NCBI GenBank assembly: GCA_016706225.1
Contig: JADJKB010000002.1
Span: forward strand, 186,001-250,000
Direction of reading: 5' to 3'
Source of the DNA: Myxococcales bacterium
Lineage (GTDB): Bacteria; Myxococcota_A; Polyangia; Polyangiales; Polyangiaceae
DNA length: 64,000 bases
Every line of letters begins with the position of its first letter. Positions within the stretch are counted from its first letter, which is position 1. Below the pieces are notes generated by a model. That model saw nothing but the letters and a program-made list of their open reading frames with translations. It searched no databases and was not told where the DNA came from. The translations under genes were made by a program, and so were the position numbers. Below, in pieces: positions 9,403-16,956 of this stretch.

Positions 9403-10149
9403 TCACATCGCCAGGCCGCCGTCGACGTCGACGGTGCGGCCGTTGAAGTAGTCACACTCGATGACGAAGCGCACGGCTCGCCAGATGTCCTCGGGCATGC
9501 CGATGCGGCCCACGGGGACTGCGGCCACCAGCGCGTCGCGCGCCTTCTGGTTCATGCCGATCGTCATGGGTGTCTCGATCATGCCCGGGGCGACGGTGCC
9601 CACGCGAATGCCGAACGAGGCAAACTCGCGCGCCCACGTCACAGTGTTGGCGGCGAGCGCGGCTTTGGTCGCCACGTAGTTCGATTGGCCGCGGTTGCCG
9701 TGGCGCGAAATGCTCGAGATATTCACCACGACGCCCGGGCGCGTGCCTGCTTCGAGCATGGTTTTGACGAGCTCGCGCACCATGAACGTCGCGCCCGTGA
9801 GGTTCACCGCCAGCACGCGGTTCCAGTCGTCGGCCGACAGAGTCGTAACCTTGCCCGTCTCCCGGTCGCGCTTCACGAGCAGACCGTCGCGCAGGATCCC
9901 GGCATTGTTGACCAGCGCGTTCAAGCCGCCCAGCTCACCGCTCGCCCACTGGGTGAACGCCACCGCGTCCGCTTCGTCGGCCACGTCGAGCCGACGGCGT
10001 TTGATGCCTGCCGGCAACTCGGCCAATCCGGCCTCGTCGATGTCACCCGCGGCGACCTGAGCGCCGGCGGCCGCTAGCTCTTTGGCGAAGTGCGCGCCCA
10101 TGCCTCTGCCGGCGCCGGTCACGATGACCTTGAGTGCTTTCAAATCCAT
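9403..10149 (-). CDS. Short-chain dehydrogenase/reductase, PHA-locus (PhaB/FabG-like)
   Basis: 248 residues. The ATG at 10149 is chosen because it follows an AGAGG ribosome site and starts the Rossmann strand directly; an upstream in-frame extension reads through the phaC1 tail. The cofactor loop is TGAGRGMG (residues about 10-17), with NNAG, catalytic Ser in 'VVNISSISRHG' and Tyr-x3-Lys in 'SNYVATK'. Length and motifs fit the acetoacetyl-CoA or 3-ketoacyl reductases that make (R)-3-hydroxyacyl-CoA for PHA synthase. The gene is third in the phasin-phaC1-SDR unit, 76 bp after phaC1, which supports that role. Substrate and NADPH preference cannot be read from sequence. Confidence 0.85.
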   Translation of the reverse strand: MDLKALKVIVTGAGRGMGAHFAKELAAAGAQVAAGDIDEAGLAELPAGIKRRRLDVADEADAVAFTQWASGELGGLNALVNNAGILRDGLLVKRDRETGKVTTLSADDWNRVLAVNLTGATFMVRELVKTMLEAGTRPGVVVNISSISRHGNRGQSNYVATKAALAANTVTWAREFASFGIRVGTVAPGMIETPMTIGMNQKARDALVAAVPVGRIGMPEDIWRAVRFVIECDYFNGRTVDVDGGLAM

Positions 10150-10225
10150 GATTTTGGCCTCTTTCTCGCTCTTTCGGCGCCGGAGGAAGGACCCGGCGCC
10201 AGTCGAAATACGGAAACGTCTCCGC

Positions 10226-11197
10226 TCAGTTCCTGAGCGCCTTGCCGAACCAATCGGCCAGGTTCGGATACAGCTGTTTCGCGGCCTTGCCACCCACGAC
10301 CGCGCCGACGTGTCCACCGGGGATCACGAGCACACTCTGGTTGCTCGACCCCGACAGGGTGTTGAGCGCCTGCGCCGCCGGGGGCGGGCAGATCACATCG
10401 CGGTCGGTCACGACGGTCAGCACCGGACACCGAATGGCTTCGAGGGCCACACGCCGGCCGCCGACGTAATGCTCACCTCGGGCCAGCGCGTTCTTCTGGT
10501 AGAGGTCGCGGATGTATTTGGCGTAGGCCGCGCCGGGGAACGGGATGTTCGCGCTCGACCACTCTTCGAGGGCGTTGAACGCCTCGAGCCGCTCGGCGTC
10601 GCCGAGGCGGTCGAGAAAGCTCAGCCATTTGCCGATCTGCGCCGTGGGTCGGAGCGCGACGAAACCGCTCTGCATCTGCTCGGCCCGGATGTTCCCCGCG
10701 GCCGCGATCGCCTCGGGATCGAACCAGCGGGGATCGACCATGTGGGCCAGCATGCCGCCCTCGGAAAAATCGATCGGACCGGCCAGATTCACCAGCGCGC
10801 CGATGGAATCGGGCTCGAGCGCTGTGTGGATCGCGGTCAAGGTCCCGCCGATGCAATACCCGAGCAGTCCAATGCGGGCCGCGCCGGTCTCGCGCTTGAC
10901 CCTGCGCACCATGCGCCCGAGGCGAGCCACCACCGTGTCCCATTCCAGGTAACGGTCCTCGTCCTCGGGCACCCCCCAATCCAGGCAAAACACGTCGAAG
11001 CCGGCATCGACCAGGGCCCGGGCGAGCGACGCGCCGGGGCGCAGATCGAGCACGTACCAGCGGTTGATCAACGACGGAACCAGCAGCACCGGCGGGCGAT
11101 TCGCCGGTTCGGGGGCGCCCGCGGCGGCGCGGAACCGGTGCAGCTCGGCGCTTCCTTCGCGAAAGAGTGTGTCCTTGGGGGTAGGTGCGAGGGTCAT
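10226..11197 (-). CDS. phaC: PHA synthase, PhaC family (copy 1)
   Basis: 323 residues. The start ATG at 11197 has a strong GGAGGA ribosome site; longer in-frame starts lack one. PHA synthase polymerises (R)-3-hydroxyacyl-CoA into storage polyester at the granule surface. The alpha/beta-hydrolase lipase-like box has Cys in place of Ser (GYCIGG, Cys115). Asp267 in 'DRDVICPP' and His296 in 'GGHVGAVVG' complete the triad, with spacing almost the same as in class III enzymes. The length also fits class III (about 350), which needs a small partner; a short helical protein lies just upstream (17 bp gap). It shares 'VPSLINR..VLDL' and most blocks with copy 2 at 18693-19799. Confidence 0.93.
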   Translation of the reverse strand: MTLAPTPKDTLFREGSAELHRFRAAAGAPEPANRPPVLLVPSLINRWYVLDLRPGASLARALVDAGFDVFCLDWGVPEDEDRYLEWDTVVARLGRMVRRVKRETGAARIGLLGYCIGGTLTAIHTALEPDSIGALVNLAGPIDFSEGGMLAHMVDPRWFDPEAIAAAGNIRAEQMQSGFVALRPTAQIGKWLSFLDRLGDAERLEAFNALEEWSSANIPFPGAAYAKYIRDLYQKNALARGEHYVGGRRVALEAIRCPVLTVVTDRDVICPPPAAQALNTLSGSSNQSVLVIPGGHVGAVVGGKAAKQLYPNLADWFGKALRN

Positions 11198-11214
11198 CGA
11201 GGCTCTTCCTCCGT

Positions 11215-11484
11215 TCACACGCTGGTGCGCAGAGTCTCGGTCGCCTTCTTGCTCAGCTCCGAGTTGAGCTTGCGCCACTCGTTCGAGAGCGACAGGCCAT
11301 AAGCCAGCGACTCTTTCATCAACTTGGCGCTCTCGTCGATGGCCTGCTGGGCGCGCTCGACGCCTTGGCCCTGGGTCTTTGCGAGCTGCTCACCGAGCTG
11401 CTCCATGCGCTCGAGCTGCTCCTTGGCGGCGCGGGTCCAGAGATCGAAGAACGGGTTCTGCTGAGTGAAGCCGGGGATGAACAT
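11215..11484 (-). CDS. Small phasin-like or PHA synthase partner protein
   Basis: 89 residues from ATG 11484. Apart from a short aromatic start (FIPGFTQQNPFFDLW) it is one long amphipathic helix rich in Gln, Glu, Lys and Ala, as in phasins that coat PHA granules or the accessory subunit of class III/IV synthases. No signal peptide or membrane segment. It is the first gene of the phasin-phaC1-SDR unit, directly downstream of a strong promoter bracketed by two candidate PhaR sites, which is the classic arrangement for PhaR-controlled phasins. The family call rests on composition and context, because phasins are poorly conserved. Confidence 0.7.
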   Translation of the reverse strand: MFIPGFTQQNPFFDLWTRAAKEQLERMEQLGEQLAKTQGQGVERAQQAIDESAKLMKESLAYGLSLSNEWRKLNSELSKKATETLRTSV

Positions 11485-11511
11485 GTTTGTCTCGTGCCTT
11501 TTCTGCGCTGT

Positions 11512-11530
11512 AATTGTTGCAGCGCACAAC
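11512..11530. promoter_or_regulatory. Candidate PhaR operator 1 (downstream of phasin promoter)
   Basis: AATTGTTGCAGCGCACAAC. The core TGCAGCGCACAA (11518-11529) overlaps the expected transcription start of the phasin unit. The first 15 bases (AATTGTTGCAGCGCA) are identical to operator 2. GTTG and CAAC at the ends are complementary, giving partial dyad symmetry. PhaR regulators of other bacteria bind TGC/GCA-rich sites near phasin promoters; binding here is inferred. Confidence 0.55.
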
Positions 11531-11531
11531 G

Positions 11532-11560
11532 GTAATAGGCACCGGAACCAGGCGTGTCAA
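11532..11560 (-). promoter_or_regulatory. Sigma-70-type promoter of phasin-phaC1-SDR unit
   Basis: Read on the minus strand: a perfect -35 box TTGACA (11555-11560), a 17-bp spacer and a -10 box TATTAC (11532-11537, five of six consensus bases). It lies about 48 bp before the phasin start. Both flanks carry a copy of the TGCAGCGCA motif, one just upstream of -35 and one at about +1 to +20, ideal for repression by a bound dimer pair. Confidence 0.7.
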
Positions 11561-11565
11561 GTCGA

Positions 11566-11583
11566 AATTGTTGCAGCGCAACA
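11566..11583. promoter_or_regulatory. Candidate PhaR operator 2 (upstream of -35)
   Basis: AATTGTTGCAGCGCAACA. GTTGC-AGC-GCAAC (11570-11582) is a near-perfect inverted repeat. It sits six bases upstream of the TTGACA box of the phasin promoter and starts just past the 3' end of phaR. The same 15-base start as operator 1 recurs 54 bp away, about five helical turns, compatible with cooperative binding across the promoter. Confidence 0.55.
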
Positions 11584-11585
11584 CG

Positions 11586-12143
11586 TCAGCGCTTGCGCGG
11601 TTTCTTTTTCAGCGAGCGCTTGAGCTCGTCGAGCTCGCGCCGGAGTGTGGCGATGTCGTCACCGTTCGGCGCGGGTCTGGGCTCGCGTGTTGCGCGAGGT
11701 GGAGGCGGCGGGGGCACGGCCGCCTCCGGCTGGCCGCCACCCCAGCTCGGCTGCTGGGAGAACAAACGAGCGAGGGCGTTGGTCGCGCTGAACGGCACGT
11801 TGGCGAACGGGAAATAGGGGGAGACCGCCTGGGCGCCTTGTTTTGCGGTCAGGTACATTTCCAGCGTTGCAGTCACGTACTTGCCCAGAAATTCACCCAG
11901 GGCGTCGTCCTGCATGCGGATCAGCTGAGTCAGGAGCGGCACCGGCAAGAGGCGCGCCGTCGGGCCCTCCAGGATCACCTGGGTGAGGGTCGCCTGGGTC
12001 AGGTCTTGCCCGGTCTTGGCGTCGACGACCCGCACGTCCGCGCCCTCGCGAATGCGTGCCGTCAGCTCCTCGAGCGTGATGTAGCGGCTCTCGTTCGTGT
12101 CGTAGAGGCGCCGATTGGAGTATTTTTTTACCACCAGGCTCAT
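11586..12143 (-). CDS. phaR: PHA synthesis repressor PhaR
   Basis: 185 residues from ATG 12143. The N-terminal 65 residues are the PHB/PHA accumulation regulator DNA-binding domain: 'VKKYSNRRLYDTNESRYIT' is its signature. A second conserved block follows ('QVILEGPTARLLPVPLLTQL'), then a Pro-rich linker and a Lys/Arg-rich tail (LKKKPRKR) in a short coiled coil. PhaR binds both DNA and PHA: it represses phasin and its own gene until polymer is present. No Shine-Dalgarno sequence is seen; a candidate PhaR site lies 8-19 bp before the start codon, so autoregulation is likely. It sits between the two PHA arms and is divergent from the seven-gene operon. Confidence 0.9.
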   Translation of the reverse strand: MSLVVKKYSNRRLYDTNESRYITLEELTARIREGADVRVVDAKTGQDLTQATLTQVILEGPTARLLPVPLLTQLIRMQDDALGEFLGKYVTATLEMYLTAKQGAQAVSPYFPFANVPFSATNALARLFSQQPSWGGGQPEAAVPPPPPPRATREPRPAPNGDDIATLRRELDELKRSLKKKPRKR

Positions 12144-12150
12144 ATCGCAA

Positions 12151-12162
12151 TGCAGCACACTA
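12151..12162. promoter_or_regulatory. Candidate PhaR operator 3 (phaR proximal)
   Basis: TGCAGCACACTA, 10 of 12 matches to the core of operator 1 (TGCAGCGCACAA). It lies immediately upstream of the phaR start codon in the 100-bp divergent control region, where a repressor could block both phaR and the seven-gene operon. The call depends on similarity to three other sites in this locus. Confidence 0.4.
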
Positions 12163-12191
12163 GCTCCCCAGCGAGCCCCTGGGAAGCCCAT

Positions 12192-12209
12192 AATTGCGGC
12201 AGTGCACCA
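12192..12209. promoter_or_regulatory. Candidate PhaR operator 4 (seven-gene operon proximal)
   Basis: AATTGCGGCAGTGCACCA. It shares AATTG and GCAG-GCAC with operators 1 and 2; its core GGCAGTGCACCA (12198-12209) has 9 of 12 matches. It overlaps a possible -10 hexamer CATAAT (12189-12194) for the plus-strand operon, although no good -35 is visible. It lies 47 bp from operator 3. Confidence 0.4.
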
Positions 12210-12243
12210 TGGCGCTTGACCGAGAAAGAAGGTGGGGTTATGC

Positions 12244-13233
12244 ATGCGCAGGCCAACCATGGTGCGACGCAACAAAAAGCTGCCCTTGCTGTTCCTGACC
12301 CTGGGTCTGGCCCTTGGCTGCAACGCCGCGTCGGGCAATGCGGACGAGTGCAGCAAAGGCTCGGAGTGCAGCTCTGGGGCCTGCAACGACGGCAAGTGTG
12401 TGCCTTCGGGCGGCGGCGCGGCCGGGGCCGCGGGCGCCGGGGGTGTGGCGGGGGCCGCAGCTGGCGGTGCGGGCGGAGTGGCGGGCGCCGGGGGCAGCCC
12501 GGGCGGGGCCGGCGGTGGCACGGGCGGCGGGTTCTGTGCGCCCAACCACGACGGCGTCATCGAAAAGAGTGAGACCCCGCTCGCCGCTGGTCTGAACGCG
12601 AAGTTCCTGGTCTCGGGTGCGACGGCGGTGGACAGTGCGGGTGTCTCTCAGGGAGACGGCAGTCGGGTGTGGGATTTTGCTGGCGGCCTGAGCGGTGACC
12701 ACCTGGTGCTGGTCGAGACCCAGAAGCTCGATGGCAAGTGGTTCGCCGGGAAGTTCCCCGGCGCCAGCTACTCGGCGCGCCTGTCCGAGTCGAGCGACCT
12801 TCAGGGTGTGTTCGAGATCACGGCGTCGTCCCTGCTGCTACGCGGAGTCGTGTCCCCCACCGACGGTCTCACCCGCACCGAGCTCACGTATTCACCCGCG
12901 GTCGTGGTCCTGGATTTCCCGCTGAAAGAGGGAAAAACCTGGTCGACGCTGGCAAACGTGAACGGGCTCGCCTCCGGGGTGCTCGTTGCATACACCGAGA
13001 AGTACGAGAGCAGCGTCGATGCGCACGGCGCGTTGAAGGCGCCGTTCGGAGAATTTCCCGTGCTCCGGACGCGGGTCGTGCTCACGCGGCAGGTCGGCCT
13101 GGTCACCACGGTCGTGCGCAGCTTCCTGTACGGCGCGGAGTGCTTCGGCACGGTCGCAAACCTGGTGGCCAAGGACAACGTCACGACGACCGAGGTCAGC
13201 GAGGCCGCAGAGCTGCGGAGGCTTGCGCCGTGA
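12244..13233 (+). CDS. Gly-rich lipoprotein A (paralogue of lipoprotein B)
   Basis: 329 residues from ATG 12244, chosen for the AAGAAGG...GGTGGGG ribosome site just upstream. Signal peptide with lipobox LALGC, then a small Cys cluster (ECSKGSECSSGACNDGKC), a Gly/Ala linker of about 45 residues and a beta-rich domain. The domain begins 'CAPNHDGVIEKSE' and ends 'AELRRLAP'. The same frame of motifs (C-x-PN-DG-I-x-x-SE; K-W-x-x-x-x-F; A-ELRRL) recurs in lipoprotein B at 15808-16650, so the two are diverged paralogues. Function is unknown. It is the first gene of the operon leading to acyl-CoA ligase and phaC2, and its stop overlaps the next start by 4 bp. Confidence 0.8.
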   Translation: MRRPTMVRRNKKLPLLFLTLGLALGCNAASGNADECSKGSECSSGACNDGKCVPSGGGAAGAAGAGGVAGAAAGGAGGVAGAGGSPGGAGGGTGGGFCAPNHDGVIEKSETPLAAGLNAKFLVSGATAVDSAGVSQGDGSRVWDFAGGLSGDHLVLVETQKLDGKWFAGKFPGASYSARLSESSDLQGVFEITASSLLLRGVVSPTDGLTRTELTYSPAVVVLDFPLKEGKTWSTLANVNGLASGVLVAYTEKYESSVDAHGALKAPFGEFPVLRTRVVLTRQVGLVTTVVRSFLYGAECFGTVANLVAKDNVTTTEVSEAAELRRLAP

Positions 13234-14237
13234 GCTCGGGCGGGCTTCGCCTCGGTATTTGCCTCGGGCTGCTGGGCGCGTGCGCTTGTGCGCCGGCGTT
13301 CCATACGGGCCCCATGCCGGGTGAGCCTCAGGCGACCTACGCCAAAGTGGCCGGTGCGCGCGTGCGATTCGTCGATCGCGGGAGCGGCCCGGTCGTGGTG
13401 CTGCTGCATGGATTTGCGTCGTCGCTCGAGACCTGGGAGCCGGTGCGCCCCGCCCTGGAGCGAGATCACCGGGTCATTTCCCTGGATTTGAAGGGGTTCG
13501 GCTGGACCGATCGACCGAACGGGGACTACTCACCGCGCGCGCAGGCGCTGCTCGTGTTTGCCCTGCTCGACGCGCGGGGAGTGAAGAGCGCGAGCGTGGT
13601 GGCTCACTCCTGGGGCGCGTCCGTCGCGCTGCAGATGGCACTGCTGCACCCCGAGCGGGTCGAGCGCATCGCGCTCTACGACGCCTGGGTCTACGAAGAG
13701 CAGCTGCCCAGCACTTTCCACTTTGCCCGCAGCGATGGCGTTGGTGAGGCGCTCTTCGGGGCGTTTTACGCCGAGCGTTCGGAAGACAAGATCGCGCAGG
13801 CATTTTACGACGAGCGCAACGTGAGCCAGCGTCTGATCGAGGATGTCGAGCGCGCGCTCGATCGCCCCGGGACGGTGGCCGCGGCCCTCGCGGCGACGCG
13901 CGGCCAGCGTTTCGCCGAGGTCGAAGGGCGCTATCGCGAAATCAAGCAGCCGGTGCTCCTGCTCTGGGGCCGCGAAGATCGCGTGACGCCGATCGAGATC
14001 GGGGAGCGGCTGGTGCGCGATCTGCCCCAGGCGAAGCTCAGCGTTTACCCGCGCACCGGTCACTTCCCGATGCTCGAGGCGGGCCCGGAGTCGACGCGAG
14101 ATCTGGCCGAATTCCTGAAAAACCCAGCCGCAATGGCCCGGAAAACACCGAGCCCGCCGCCGGCGCAGCCCGTGGCCGCGCCGCCGCCCGTGGCCCCGCC
14201 GTCGGCGCCTGGCGACACCCAACCCGAGGGCGAGTGA
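13230..14237 (+). CDS. Lipoprotein alpha/beta-hydrolase (esterase/lipase-like)
   Basis: 335 residues from GTG 13230, overlapping the previous stop (GTGA). The signal peptide has lipobox LGAC (GICLGLLGACAC), so it is probably anchored in the envelope. The hydrolase core has the oxyanion 'LLHGF', nucleophile elbow 'AHSWGAS', acid 'GREDRVTP' and histidine 'RTGHFPML', all intact. The C-terminus is a Pro/Ala-rich tail of about 45 residues. The substrate cannot be told from sequence. Its position upstream of an outer-membrane barrel, acyl-CoA ligase and PHA synthase suggests an ester that releases fatty or hydroxy acids. It ends in a 4-bp overlap with the barrel gene. Confidence 0.87.
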   Translation: MSSGGLRLGICLGLLGACACAPAFHTGPMPGEPQATYAKVAGARVRFVDRGSGPVVVLLHGFASSLETWEPVRPALERDHRVISLDLKGFGWTDRPNGDYSPRAQALLVFALLDARGVKSASVVAHSWGASVALQMALLHPERVERIALYDAWVYEEQLPSTFHFARSDGVGEALFGAFYAERSEDKIAQAFYDERNVSQRLIEDVERALDRPGTVAAALAATRGQRFAEVEGRYREIKQPVLLLWGREDRVTPIEIGERLVRDLPQAKLSVYPRTGHFPMLEAGPESTRDLAEFLKNPAAMARKTPSPPPAQPVAAPPPVAPPSAPGDTQPEGE

Positions 14238-15799
14238 AGCCCACGACCTTGGGATTTGCGCTGGCGCTGTTGGCGTCGGACGCAAGGGCGACGGGCTACG
14301 CGGACTACGGCCGCGATCTCGGCGCCAAGCCGGTCGAGGATGTCCGCCTCGACGGGTACTACCGGGTTCGCGGCGAGGCCCTCTACAACCTCGACCTCGA
14401 CCGCGGGGCGACCCCCTCGGGCCAGCTGCTCTATCCGGTGCCGCTGGGCTCGACGTCGGCTCAGACCCTCACTCGGGCTGACATGCGGCTGCGCACTGAT
14501 CTGTCGATCTTCGCTCCTGGCGGCATGCTGGCGGTCAAGGCGCGCATCGACGCCCTCGACGACGTCGCACTCGGCAGTGCTCCGGAGGGGATTCCGGCAG
14601 CGAGCGGCAGCCAGCGCGCCGATGCCGGGACGATCACCGTCAAGCGGGTGTGGGGTGAGGCGCTGACGCCGGTGGGTGCGCTGGCCATTGGTCGCATGGG
14701 TAGCCATTGGGGACTCGGCATTCTCACCAACGCCGGGGATTGCCTCGACTGTGACAGCGGCGACGCAGCCGACCGCGTGGCGTTCGTTACGCCGATTCTC
14801 GGGCATTTCTGGGCTATTTCTTACGATTTTTCAGCGACCGGCCCGTTCGTACCTGCCCGTGATGCCAAGCGTTCGATCGGCATCGCGCCAAGCGCGGCGG
14901 TGCACACGCTCACGTTCGCGGTGCTCAACTCGCGCTCGGATGCAGCCCGCGTGCGGCGAGCCAAGGCCGACAAGACCACGCTCGAGTATGGCGCGTACGC
15001 CTCGCACCGCTGGCAGAACGACGACGTGCCGGCCACCTATCTGCCGGTGGCGCAGCCCGTAGTGATCGACCAACGGCAGGTGATGGCGCGGGGTTATTCG
15101 GCCACGGCGGGTGACGTGTGGACCCGCCTGAGTGGCAAGGGCTATCGAGTCGAGGCCGAGCTCGCCTATCTCACCGCGAAGGTCGAGCAGCCTTCGCTGA
15201 TCCCGGGCGTGTTGTTCCGCGATCCTGCGACCAGCAAGCAGCTCGGCGCCGCCATCGAGAGTGAGGCCGGCGATGCGCTTGGCAGCTATGGCCTCGGGCT
15301 CGACGCGGGATACGCCAGCGGCGATTCGGCGCCGGGTTTCGGCGCCTTCCCGGGCGTGAATCAGAAGGCCCCCGTCGCCGGAGATCTGGACGGACCCCAG
15401 GCTCGTCCTGCCTACGACCAGACCGTGAACAACTTCCGTTTTCACCCGGATTACCGCGTAGATCGCCTGCTGTTCCGGGAAATCATCGGCACCGTCACCG
15501 ACGCCGTCTACGTCCGGCCGCACGTGCGTGGGGAGCTGTTTCGCTTTGCGAGCGGCCACCTCGAGGCGTCGCTGTTCGCGGTGATGTCGTGGGCGGTGAA
15601 CGCCGAGTCCACGCCGGGCGGGAAAAAGCCGCTGGGCGTGGAGCTCGATCCGACCTTGCGCTACGAGAGCCGAGACGGATTCGTGGTCGCGCTCGAACAA
15701 GCCACACTTTTACCTCAGTCCGGGCTCGACAACCCGAACCTGCACCTGAAGGCCAAGGCGGCCCAACTCTGGCGCATTGCCGCCGCGTTCACCTTCTGA
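14234..15799 (+). CDS. Outer-membrane beta-barrel protein in PHA operon
   Basis: 521 residues from GTG 14234 (4-bp overlap with the hydrolase gene). Cleavable signal peptide (ALALLASDARA), then alternating polar/apolar strands with aromatic residues typical of a barrel ('YYRVRGEALYNLDLD', 'KRVWGEALTPVGALAIGRM', 'FRFHPDYRVDRLLFREIIG') and a C-terminal Phe (IAAAFTF), the usual assembly signal. It resembles large myxobacterial outer-membrane proteins of unknown function rather than FadL. A channel for products of the neighbouring lipoprotein hydrolase is a reasonable guess from operon position only. Confidence 0.75.
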   Translation: MKPTTLGFALALLASDARATGYADYGRDLGAKPVEDVRLDGYYRVRGEALYNLDLDRGATPSGQLLYPVPLGSTSAQTLTRADMRLRTDLSIFAPGGMLAVKARIDALDDVALGSAPEGIPAASGSQRADAGTITVKRVWGEALTPVGALAIGRMGSHWGLGILTNAGDCLDCDSGDAADRVAFVTPILGHFWAISYDFSATGPFVPARDAKRSIGIAPSAAVHTLTFAVLNSRSDAARVRRAKADKTTLEYGAYASHRWQNDDVPATYLPVAQPVVIDQRQVMARGYSATAGDVWTRLSGKGYRVEAELAYLTAKVEQPSLIPGVLFRDPATSKQLGAAIESEAGDALGSYGLGLDAGYASGDSAPGFGAFPGVNQKAPVAGDLDGPQARPAYDQTVNNFRFHPDYRVDRLLFREIIGTVTDAVYVRPHVRGELFRFASGHLEASLFAVMSWAVNAESTPGGKKPLGVELDPTLRYESRDGFVVALEQATLLPQSGLDNPNLHLKAKAAQLWRIAAAFTF

Positions 15800-15807
15800 G
15801 GAGAGCC

Positions 15808-16650
15808 ATGCTTCGACTCGAGATCAGTTTCTGCCTGCTCGCCGTGCTGGCGTTGGGTTGCGGCGACAACAAGACCGAGGCTCCCAAGTACGCTGACTAC
15901 CAGGGCGCTGAACCGACCGCGCTCGCGTGTGTCCCGAACCTGGATGGGCGCATCGACGCCAGCGAAGCCCGACCGGCGATCGGCGCTGAGATCTCGTATC
16001 TGGTGTCGCCGGCGGGCGGCGAAAGAGCCGTGGACATCGCGGGAACGGACCTGGGAAATGGCCGCATTCGCTGGGATTTTGCCACGGATTTTGCGGACGA
16101 CCAGCGCGCGGTGGTTGTGCCGGCAGTCGTCGCCGGCAAGTGGTACCAGGCGGCGTTTCCGCCGGACGCGTTCGTGACACCCTTCGACGCTGCGGGGACG
16201 ATCGAGAACATCGTCCGGCACGACGACACCGCGCTCTGGCTCCTGGGTGTTGCCTCGCGCGACGAAGCGCCGCCGGAGGGAAAGACGCTCCTCGTTTACG
16301 ACGCGCCGGTTGAGATCTTGCGATTTCCCATCGAGCCCGGGGGTGAGTTCGTCTCGGCCGGAACGGTGAAGAACGGCACCCTGCGCGGCCTGCCGTACGC
16401 GGGCAAGGACACGTACGAGGTGTCCGTCGACGCGGTCGGCGAGGTGGTCTTACCTGCGCTCGCCTTCACCCAGGCCCACCGCGTGCGTACGAAGGTCACG
16501 GTCGCGCCCGCGGTCGGTGCCAGCACATCGCGCCGACAGGTCTCGTTCTTCTTCGAGTGTTTCGCCGAGGTCGCGCGTGCCACCAGCAAGCCCGACGAAC
16601 CGGACGCGGACTTCATGATCGCCGCGGAGCTACGCCGCATTGGGTTTTGA
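15808..16650 (+). CDS. Lipoprotein B (paralogue of lipoprotein A)
   Basis: 280 residues from ATG 15808, 8 bp after the barrel gene, with a GAGGAG ribosome site. Lipobox LALGC is identical to that of lipoprotein A. It lacks the Cys cluster and Gly linker of A and goes directly into the shared domain: 'CVPNLDGRIDASE', 'GKWYQAAFPPDAF', 'AAELRRIGF'. Keeping two diverged copies on either side of the hydrolase and barrel genes suggests a pair of surface subunits, perhaps substrate-binding partners of the barrel. No family name is recognised. Confidence 0.78.
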   Translation: MLRLEISFCLLAVLALGCGDNKTEAPKYADYQGAEPTALACVPNLDGRIDASEARPAIGAEISYLVSPAGGERAVDIAGTDLGNGRIRWDFATDFADDQRAVVVPAVVAGKWYQAAFPPDAFVTPFDAAGTIENIVRHDDTALWLLGVASRDEAPPEGKTLLVYDAPVEILRFPIEPGGEFVSAGTVKNGTLRGLPYAGKDTYEVSVDAVGEVVLPALAFTQAHRVRTKVTVAPAVGASTSRRQVSFFFECFAEVARATSKPDEPDADFMIAAELRRIGF

Positions 16651-16668
16651 GCAACGAGGAGAAAACAC

Positions 16669-16953
16669 ATGAATCCCTGGGATCTGTACAAAAAGGCCTT
16701 CAACGCCTGGGAAAACGCCACCGCCACTTACATGGAGCAGGTGCTCAAGAGCCCGCTCGTGCTCGAGCCGGCTGGCATGTGGCTGACGGCGGCGATGAAA
16801 GCCAAGGTCAAGAGCGATAAGTTCGCAGCGGACTGGTGGGGTGGCCTCGGGCTTCCCACCAAGCGCGACCAGGAGCGCACGCTGCACAAGCTGAATCAAC
16901 TCGAGAGCAAGCTGCTCGACCTCGAAGAACGCCTCTCCCAGCCCGAGAAGTGA
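16669..16953 (+). CDS. Small PhaE-like PHA synthase subunit
   Basis: 94 residues, 18 bp after lipoprotein B. No signal peptide. The helical N-terminus (NPWDLYKKAFNAWENATATY) is followed by 'WWGGLGLPTKRDQERTLHKL', ending in a charged coiled coil (QLESKLLDLEERL). The 'LPTK-RD-...-L..LE.KL..LE' tail resembles the C-terminus of PhaE, the activating partner of class III PhaC, although true PhaE is about four times longer. It is located upstream of acyl-CoA ligase and phaC2. A phasin is the alternative reading. Confidence 0.65.
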   Translation: MNPWDLYKKAFNAWENATATYMEQVLKSPLVLEPAGMWLTAAMKAKVKSDKFAADWWGGLGLPTKRDQERTLHKLNQLESKLLDLEERLSQPEK

Positions 16954-16956
16954 AGC

